Positions 59,149-64,000 of a stretch of 64,000 bases of DNA are shown here, piece by piece (within the stretch, counting starts at the first letter, position 1; each line of letters opens with the position of its first letter). The notes under the pieces are model-generated. The model did no database searches, had not been told where the DNA came from, and worked only from the letters and a program-made list of their open reading frames with translations. Origin of the DNA: Streptomyces sp. NBC_01408 (GTDB lineage: Bacteria > Actinomycetota > Actinomycetes > Streptomycetales > Streptomycetaceae); assembly GCF_026340255.1 (NCBI RefSeq), contig NZ_JAPEPJ010000001.1:1178001-1242000 (forward strand). The letters are read 5' to 3'. A program made the translations under genes and the position numbers.

Positions 59149-60807
59149 TCAGCCCACCACCCGGCCGATCAGGTACACGGCGGGCGCGGCCGCCGCCAGC
59201 GGCAGCGCGACACCGGCCGTCATGTGGACGAACTTCGACGGGTAGTCGTACGCCGCCACGCGCAGCCCGATCAGGGCGCACACGCCCGCGACCAGGCCGA
59301 GCAGCGCCCCGCCGCCCGCCCCGACGGTCAGCCCGCCGACCGCGATGCCGGCGCCCGCGGCCGAGGCCAGCGAGACGCCCACCGAGGGCGCGGCGGGCAG
59401 CGGCAGGGCCCGGGCGAAGACGGCCGCGGCGACGGCCACGCCGCCGACGGTGACGGCTTCGGAACCGGCGGCCAGGTAGCCCGCGCAGACGATGGCGAGG
59501 GCGGCCGAGGCCACCGAGGCCATCAGGCCGTACATCCGCTCGTCCGGATCGGCGTGGCTGCGCAGCTGGAGGACCAGCGTGAGCAGCACCCAGGCGCCGA
59601 GGGTGCCGATGATCGCGCCGGGGCCGTACGCGGGCTCCACCGCGAGCACGGCCGCGTCGGCGACGAGGGCTCCGAGGAAGGCGAGGGCGATGCCCTGGCG
59701 GGCCGGCCACATGCCGTTGAGACGGAACCAGCCGGCCGCGGTGAGCCCCTGGAGGGCGATCAGCGGCACGAGCAGGGCGAACTCCCCGAGGGCGGCGGCG
59801 ACGGCCAGCAGCAACCCGAGGGCGGCGGTCAGTACGGCCGACTGCGGGCCCGGGTCGATGATCGGCGACAGGCCTTCGGCGCGGGCCTGGGCGGGATCGA
59901 CGGCGCGGATGGTGTTGCCCGCGAGGGTGGGCGGCGACCAGGCGGGCTCCTCACCGGGCACCGGGTCCTGCCCGGCCACGCCCGCGCCCGGGCCCGCGGC
60001 TACGGCCGCCACGGCCTCGGGGCCGGGGTACGGCGGCAGGTACGCGGTCTCCTCGGCCGAAGCCGAAGCCGGAGCCGGGGCCTGGGTCTGGGCCTGTACG
60101 GGGGCCGCCTGCTGGGGCGGCAGGTACGCGGTCTGCTCGGCCGCGGCGAAGTCCGGCCAGGGCGCCCCGCCCTGGGACCAGTCCTGGCCGGGCGCCGGAG
60201 CCGGGGCCTGCACCTCGTCGCGGAACCAGCCGTCCGGGGCGATGCCCTGCTGCTCCCCGGGACCCGGGTACGGCGGCAGGTACGCGGTCTCCTCGGCCGA
60301 AGCCGGAGCCTGGGCTTGGGCCGCGTGCTCCTGGTACGGCGGCAGGTACGCGGTCTCCTCGGCCGGAACCGGAGCCGGGGCTTGGGCCGCGTGCTCCTGG
60401 TACGGCGGCAGGTAGGCCGTCTCGGCCGCCTGGGACCAGTCCTGGACGGGCGCCGGAGCCGGGGCCTGCACCTCGTCGCGGAACCAGCCGTCCGGGGCGA
60501 TGCCCTGCTGCTGCCCGGGGCCGGGGTACGGCGGCAGGTACGCGGTCTCCTCGGCCGAAGCCGGAGCCGGGTCCGGGGTCTGGCCGGGAGCCGGGGCCGG
60601 GGCCTCGTCGCGGAACCAGCCCTCGGGCGCCACCGGCTGCCCGGGCACCGCGCCCAGCGGCGGGTGCACCGGCTGGTAGCCGGTCTCCCAGGTGTCGGAC
60701 TGCCAGGTCTGGGTCCCGTACGGATCCTCCTGGTGCTGCTGTGGGTGCTGCTCGTGCTGCTGCTGGTACTGCTGCTGCTGTTGCTGCTGTTCCTCAGGCG
60801 TGCTCAT
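59149..60807 (-). CDS. Polytopic membrane protein with Pro-rich repeat N-terminus
   Basis: 552 aa. Residues 1 to about 300 are low-complexity, with poly-Gln (QQQQQQQYQQQH) and six copies of T-A-Y-L-P-P (usually EETAYLPPYPGPG or ETAYLPPYQEH) plus three of GWFRDE. Residues 325-552 hold about eight short hydrophobic helices (SAVLTAALGLLLAVAAALGEFALLVPLIALQG, GALVADAAVLAVEP, and so on). The repeats may be a docking or scaffolding tail in the cytosol. It starts 11 bp after the moaD-like stop codon, so the two are co-transcribed. No enzyme motif is seen. Confidence 0.8.
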   Translation of the reverse strand: MSTPEEQQQQQQQYQQQHEQHPQQHQEDPYGTQTWQSDTWETGYQPVHPPLGAVPGQPVAPEGWFRDEAPAPAPGQTPDPAPASAEETAYLPPYPGPGQQQGIAPDGWFRDEVQAPAPAPVQDWSQAAETAYLPPYQEHAAQAPAPVPAEETAYLPPYQEHAAQAQAPASAEETAYLPPYPGPGEQQGIAPDGWFRDEVQAPAPAPGQDWSQGGAPWPDFAAAEQTAYLPPQQAAPVQAQTQAPAPASASAEETAYLPPYPGPEAVAAVAAGPGAGVAGQDPVPGEEPAWSPPTLAGNTIRAVDPAQARAEGLSPIIDPGPQSAVLTAALGLLLAVAAALGEFALLVPLIALQGLTAAGWFRLNGMWPARQGIALAFLGALVADAAVLAVEPAYGPGAIIGTLGAWVLLTLVLQLRSHADPDERMYGLMASVASAALAIVCAGYLAAGSEAVTVGGVAVAAAVFARALPLPAAPSVGVSLASAAGAGIAVGGLTVGAGGGALLGLVAGVCALIGLRVAAYDYPSKFVHMTAGVALPLAAAAPAVYLIGRVVG

Positions 60808-60817
60808 CGGTTTCCGC

Positions 60818-61072
60818 TCACCCGCCCGCGAACGGAGGGAGCACCTCGACGGTGCCCCCCTCGGTCAGCTGGACGGCATCATGCGGGCGCTTGCCCACGG
60901 GCTCGTCGTTCACGAGGAAGGAGCAGCGCAGCAGGACCCGGGTCAGCTCCCCGGGGTGGCGTTCCCGCACGGCGTCGAGCGCCTCGGCCAGTGTCCGCGC
61001 CGAGTACGGCTCCTCCGCCGTCTTGGCCGCGGCCTTGGCCGCCGCCCAGTAGCGGATGGTTCCGGTTGCCAC
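60818..61072 (-). CDS. MoaD/ThiS-family sulfur carrier protein
   Basis: 84 aa from the GTG at 61072, chosen because AGGAG lies 5 nt upstream; ATG 61111 would add an odd N-terminus. It is a ubiquitin-fold sulfur carrier: TIRYWAAAKAAAKTAEEPYSARTLAEALDAV, SFLVNDEPVG, and the obligatory C-terminal Gly-Gly in VEVLPPFAGG, which is adenylated and thiocarboxylated. It probably serves molybdopterin or another sulfur-transfer route. Proximity (3 kb) to the sulfurtransferase is suggestive only. Confidence 0.92.
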   Translation of the reverse strand: MATGTIRYWAAAKAAAKTAEEPYSARTLAEALDAVRERHPGELTRVLLRCSFLVNDEPVGKRPHDAVQLTEGGTVEVLPPFAGG

Positions 61073-61297
61073 TGCAGCTCCTATCGTCGGCTCTCTACCG
61101 TCGGCCTCCATGATGACCCCTCCCCGCCCCCGCCCCCGCGTGCCACTGCGCGCCCCCGGTGCGCCCGGTCGGTCCTCACCGGGTCCACCCATACGGTGAA
61201 ACCGGGGCATACGGTGGTCGTGGGCGTGGCACGAACCACAGAAGAGGAACCTCCGCAGGCCTCGGCCCCGAACGGACCGGTGGGCTATTCTGCTGGC

Positions 61298-61351
61298 GTG
61301 AGGATCCGGGCAACGTTGCCCCCGGGTCCTTTTGTGCTTTCAGCACGTTGA
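61298..61351 (+). CDS. Possible 17-aa leaderless ORF upstream of glnR
   Basis: A GTG at 61298 follows TATTCT (61286-61291) by 6 nt. The frame encodes 17 residues (VRIRATLPPGPFVLSAR) and contains two hairpins: GGGCAACGTTGCCC (61308-61321, palindromic) and GTGCTTTCAGCAC (61334-61346). No RBS is present. It could be a leader peptide in the glnR 5' region or just the transcript start. Coding is unproven. Confidence 0.3.
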   Translation: MRIRATLPPGPFVLSAR

Positions 61352-61469
61352 ACGACCCGAGAACAGTGGCAGCCGTCCGGACCTCAGGGCGCGGGGACCG
61401 CACGGACGCCAGGTGAGACGCACCACGTACGAAGCAGCACGTCCTCGACGGGACCGAGGAGGAACCGAC

Positions 61470-61532
61470 GTGATGGACCAGCGAACCGTGCTCGACCAGC
61501 CGACCGGAACAGGGCGGGGTGGTCAGGCATGA
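61470..61532 (+). CDS. 20-aa ORF translationally coupled to glnR
   Basis: GTG 61470 (or ATG 61473) has a strong RBS (GAGGAGGA, 61456-61463). The frame ([19 protein letters not shown]) ends in a TGA that overlaps the glnR ATG as ATGA. It may exist mainly to couple and tune glnR translation, since glnR itself has only the weak tract GGGCGGGGTGG upstream. Confidence 0.55.
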   Translation: MMDQRTVLDQPTGTGRGGQA

Positions 61533-62356
61533 GCTCACTCCTGCTGCTGACCAACGCCTTGCAGCCGTCCACCGAGGTGCTTCCCGCTCTCGGCCTGCTG
61601 CTGCACAACGTCCGGGTGGCGCCCGCCGAGGGCCCGGCCCTCGTGGACACCCCCGGCGCCGACGTCATCCTCGTGGACGGCCGCCGCGACCTGCCGCAGG
61701 TGCGGTCGCTGTGCCAGCTGCTGCGCTCCACCGGGCCGGGCTGCCCGCTGATCCTCGTCGTCACCGAGGGCGGTCTCGCGGCCGTCACCGCCGACTGGGG
61801 CATCGACGACGTACTCCTCGACACCGCCGGCCCCGCCGAGGTCGAGGCGCGGCTGCGGCTGGCCACCGGCCGTCAGCAGCTCGGCTCCGACGACTCCCCG
61901 ATGGAGATCCGCAACGGCGACCTCTCGGTGGACGAGGCCACGTACTCCGCCAAGCTCAAGGGGCGGGTGCTGGACCTCACCTTCAAGGAGTTCGAGCTGC
62001 TCAAGTACCTCGCGCAGCACCCCGGCCGGGTCTTCACCCGCGCCCAGCTGCTCCAGGAGGTCTGGGGCTACGACTACTTCGGCGGCACCCGGACGGTGGA
62101 CGTCCACGTACGGCGGCTGCGGGCGAAGCTCGGCCCGGAGCACGAGTCGCTGATCGGTACGGTCCGTAACGTCGGCTACCGCTTCGTCACGCCGGAGAAG
62201 GTCGAGCGGGCGGCGGCCGAGGCGGCCGCCCAGGCGGCGGCGAAGGCGGCCGCCCAGGCGTCCGCGCAGACCGGCGCGCAGAACGGCGCGGCCGTCACCC
62301 GGTCGGCGGAAGACCCTGTGAGGATCCACTCCGCAGGACGCCCTGCCCAGAGGTAG
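61529..62356 (+). CDS. glnR: Global nitrogen regulator GlnR
   Basis: 275 aa, an atypical OmpR-type regulator. The N-terminal receiver-like domain ([38 protein letters not shown] with the conserved Asp near residue 50) lacks the full phosphorylation pocket. The winged helix is [55 protein letters not shown]...[11 protein letters not shown]. The C-terminal tail is Ala/Gln-rich. It controls glnA, amtB and nitrate genes. The sequence is very close to S. coelicolor GlnR as remembered. It is followed 24 bp later by a LacI gene, as in other streptomycetes. Confidence 0.96.
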   Translation: MSSLLLLTNALQPSTEVLPALGLLLHNVRVAPAEGPALVDTPGADVILVDGRRDLPQVRSLCQLLRSTGPGCPLILVVTEGGLAAVTADWGIDDVLLDTAGPAEVEARLRLATGRQQLGSDDSPMEIRNGDLSVDEATYSAKLKGRVLDLTFKEFELLKYLAQHPGRVFTRAQLLQEVWGYDYFGGTRTVDVHVRRLRAKLGPEHESLIGTVRNVGYRFVTPEKVERAAAEAAAQAAAKAAAQASAQTGAQNGAAVTRSAEDPVRIHSAGRPAQR

Positions 62357-62380
62357 GTCACCCCGCGTAGACTGCCGCGC

Positions 62381-63403
62381 GTGGCCAAGGTGACGCGGGA
62401 TGACGTGGCGCGACTTGCGGGTACCTCTACCGCCGTCGTGAGCTACGTCATTAACAACGGACCCCGGCCGGTTGCCCCGGCCACGCGCGAGCGTGTCCTC
62501 GCCGCGATCAAGGAACTGGGCTACCGCCCTGACCGGGTCGCCCAGGCGATGGCGTCGCGGCGCACCGACCTCATAGGCATGATCGTCCCCGACGCCCGCC
62601 AGCCGTTCTTCGCGGAGATGGCGCACGCGGTCGAACAGGCCGCCGCCGAGCGCGGAAAGATGGTGCTGGTCGGGAACTCCGACTACCGCGACGAGCGCGA
62701 GGTCCACTACCTGCGGGCCTTCCTCGGCATGCGGGTCTCCGGCCTGATCCTGGTCAGCCAGGGCATGAGCGAGCGCGCCGCCTCGGAGATCGAGGCCTGG
62801 GACGCGCGGGTCGTACTGCTGCACGAGCGGCCCGAGGCCATCGACGACGTCGCCGTGGTCACGGACGACATCGGCGGCGCCCAGCTCGCCACCCGCCACC
62901 TGCTGGAGCACGGGCACGAGTACGTGGCCTGCCTCGGCGGCGTGGAGACCACCCCGGAGGTCGGCGACCCCGTCGCCGACCACGTCGAGGGCTGGCGCCG
63001 GGCGATGCTGGAATCCGGCCGCTCGATCGAGGGGCGGCTCTTCCAGGCCCCGTACAACCGCTACGACGCCTACCGCGTGGCCCTGGACGTCCTGTCCGGC
63101 CCGGACCGGCCGCCGGCCATCTTCTGCGCCACGGACGACCAGGCGATCGGCCTGCTGCGCGCGGCGCGCGAGCTGCGCATCGACGTGCCCGGGGAACTGG
63201 CCGTGGCCGGCTTCGACGACGTCAAGGAGGCGGCCCTCACGGACCCGCCCCTCACCACGATCGCCTCGGACCGCCCGGCGATGGCCCGCGCGGCGGTGGA
63301 CCTCGTCCTGGACGACGGCCTCCGCGTGGCCGGCTCCCGCCGCGAACGCCTGAAGCAGTTCCCCTCGGCCCTGGTGATCCGCCGCTCCTGCGGCTGCCGG
63401 TAG
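62381..63403 (+). CDS. LacI-family transcriptional regulator
   Basis: 340 aa from a GTG at 62381 that follows TAGACT by 7 nt (leaderless type). The LacI helix-turn-helix is [48 protein letters not shown] (residues 3-50). The periplasmic-binding-protein-like effector domain follows ([70 protein letters not shown]). The effector is probably a sugar or nucleoside, and the target genes are unknown. The position after glnR is conserved, but co-regulation is not shown. Confidence 0.92.
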   Translation: MAKVTRDDVARLAGTSTAVVSYVINNGPRPVAPATRERVLAAIKELGYRPDRVAQAMASRRTDLIGMIVPDARQPFFAEMAHAVEQAAAERGKMVLVGNSDYRDEREVHYLRAFLGMRVSGLILVSQGMSERAASEIEAWDARVVLLHERPEAIDDVAVVTDDIGGAQLATRHLLEHGHEYVACLGGVETTPEVGDPVADHVEGWRRAMLESGRSIEGRLFQAPYNRYDAYRVALDVLSGPDRPPAIFCATDDQAIGLLRAARELRIDVPGELAVAGFDDVKEAALTDPPLTTIASDRPAMARAAVDLVLDDGLRVAGSRRERLKQFPSALVIRRSCGCR

Positions 63404-63470
63404 CCTCCGGCGGGTCAGCGGAACCCGGCCCCGGCCCGACCCGGCCCCCTCGGCTGCGGCCGGCCGGCTC

Positions 63471-63560
63471 CCCGGGGCTCCGCCCCGCACCCCCTACGGC
63501 GCCCCGGACCCCGCGGCGGAGCCCCGGCAACGGCGCCGCACGGCACGCCCGGGCAGAGCC
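63471..63560. repeat. Degenerate copy of the dispersed palindromic repeat
   Basis: GGGGCTCCGCCCC (63474-63486) and the tail GGAGCCCCGGCAACGGCGCC match the flanks of the repeat at 906-1092, but the CAGCCCCGCCGGCG core is missing. It lies between the LacI and protease genes. Confidence 0.55.
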
Positions 63561-63620
63561 CCGCACCGCGGCACCGACACCCCCGCACTTATATCCGGCA
63601 TACGCGGTTCTGTCGGGCTT

Positions 63621-63648
63621 CTCAGGCCGGACTCAGGAAGCTCTCATC
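63621..63648 (+). promoter_or_regulatory. Three 11-bp-spaced repeats upstream of the HtrA-like gene
   Basis: CTCAGG (63621), CTCAGG (63632) and CTCATC (63643) are exactly 11 bp apart, the spacing used by OmpR/PhoB-type response regulators on one face of DNA. They end 22 bp before the protease ATG. A secretion-stress regulator such as CssR is a possible binder; this is inference. Confidence 0.4.
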
Positions 63649-63670
63649 ATCCGCGGCCAGAGTCATAGCC

Positions 63671-64000
63671 ATGACCGACAGCTTCCGCCGCGAAGGCGAG
63701 TACCCGCAGGAGAGCCCGACCCAGCACGCGCCCTTCGGCGAGGACTGGCAGCGGGGCCGTGACCGGCTGGCGCAGGACGCCGCCGGGGCGTACCCGCCGC
63801 CGCCCTCGTACCCGCCCGCCGCACCGGGCTGGCACGAGGCGCACCAGCCGCCGGTCATCCAGGGCGAGACGGTCCCCGCCGGCCCGGCCGGCCAAGGCGG
63901 CCACGCCGGTGGGCCCCCCACCGGCCCCGCCCACGCAGCCACCCCCGCCCCCCGCGCCAGAAGGCCCGTCGCGCTGCTGGCCGCGGTGGCCCTCGCGGCG
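63671..64000 (+). CDS. HtrA-like trypsin/PDZ serine protease, N-terminal part only
   Basis: 110 codons are visible before the window ends, so the gene is cut by the window edge, not broken. The visible part is a cytosolic Pro/Gly/Gln-rich tail (EGEYPQESPTQHAPFGEDWQ, YPPPPSYPPAAPGWHEAHQPP) leading to R-A-R-R and the start of a membrane span (PVALLAAVALAA). This tail plus anchor is how Streptomyces S1C/HtrA proteases begin. The gene after glnR-lacI in S. coelicolor is, from memory, such a protease. The catalytic domain lies outside the window. Confidence 0.7.
   Translation, partial: MTDSFRREGEYPQESPTQHAPFGEDWQRGRDRLAQDAAGAYPPPPSYPPAAPGWHEAHQPPVIQGETVPAGPAGQGGHAGGPPTGPAHAATPAPRARRPVALLAAVALAA

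Overview
The window is a high-GC (about 70% or more) actinobacterial chromosome segment with dense, strongly third-position-GC genes, many apparently leaderless starts (a -10 hexamer 6-7 nt before ATG/GTG) and marker genes typical of Streptomyces: hbpS-senS-senR, msiK, carD, phoU/phoRP, mshA, rsiG, nur, glnR. From memory, the order follows the conserved chromosomal core of S. coelicolor from about SCO4277 down to SCO4157, and mshA-ybjN-gpmA-phoR-phoP and the XRE-HbhA-DUF2516 trio match mycobacterial order. I therefore read it as a Streptomyces core chromosome with small accessory insertions.

Layout. 1-9.5 kb: flavin reductase, ArfB, TerD, a GNAT enzyme, a 170-bp MITE, an M1 peptidase lipoprotein, the haem-sensing HbpS-SenS-SenR system and a secreted beta-propeller. 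9.8-12.2 kb: a hypothetical protein, a pentapeptide protein and a quinone oxidoreductase. 12.2-15.5 kb: a compact island bounded by 30-bp direct repeats and inserted in the 3' end of a GNAT gene. It carries a DUF6879 gene, an XRE/DUF5753 regulator, a 48-aa Gly-rich peptide and a PIMT-like O-methyltransferase with a RiPP-type C-terminal tail. 16-19.4 kb: phosphotransferase, DsbA-like lipoprotein, amine oxidoreductase, tRNA-Thr. 19.6-21.1 kb: a lone TnpB with a candidate omega RNA. 21.3-25.6 kb: msiK, nucleotidyltransferase, DoxX protein.

25.8-30.5 kb is a leftward housekeeping block (carD, ispD, ispF, cysS, rlmB). 31-39.4 kb is the phosphate-sensing block (phoP-phoR divergent from phoU through a PHO box, then a Cys-rich peptide, gpmA, an MFS exporter, ybjN and mshA). 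39.6-48.8 kb holds methyltransferases, an NlpC/P60 hydrolase, a REC-PP2C phosphatase, the HbhA-like locus with a clear operator, a GlxA-type regulator with an isochorismatase, and an ECF sigma factor. 48.9-56.6 kb holds an Eis-like acetyltransferase, RsiG (the c-di-GMP-armed anti-sigma of WhiG), Dtd, YgfZ, Nur, a nitrobindin-like protein and a three-gene operon of single-pass membrane proteins. 56.7-64 kb holds a sulfurtransferase operon preceded by a Cys-containing leader peptide, DUF2993, MoaD, GlnR, a LacI regulator and the start of an HtrA-like protease.

The most unusual region is the 12.2-15.5 kb island: a minimal aspartate-modifying RiPP module that looks as if it arrived as one site-specific unit, replacing the last codons of the host gene. 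Other items worth attention are the MITE that sits between two stop codons supplied by its own CTAG duplication, the TnpB/omega-RNA locus, the sulfur leader peptide and the dispersed palindromic repeats. All calls were made by eye; database searches and structure predictions were not run.
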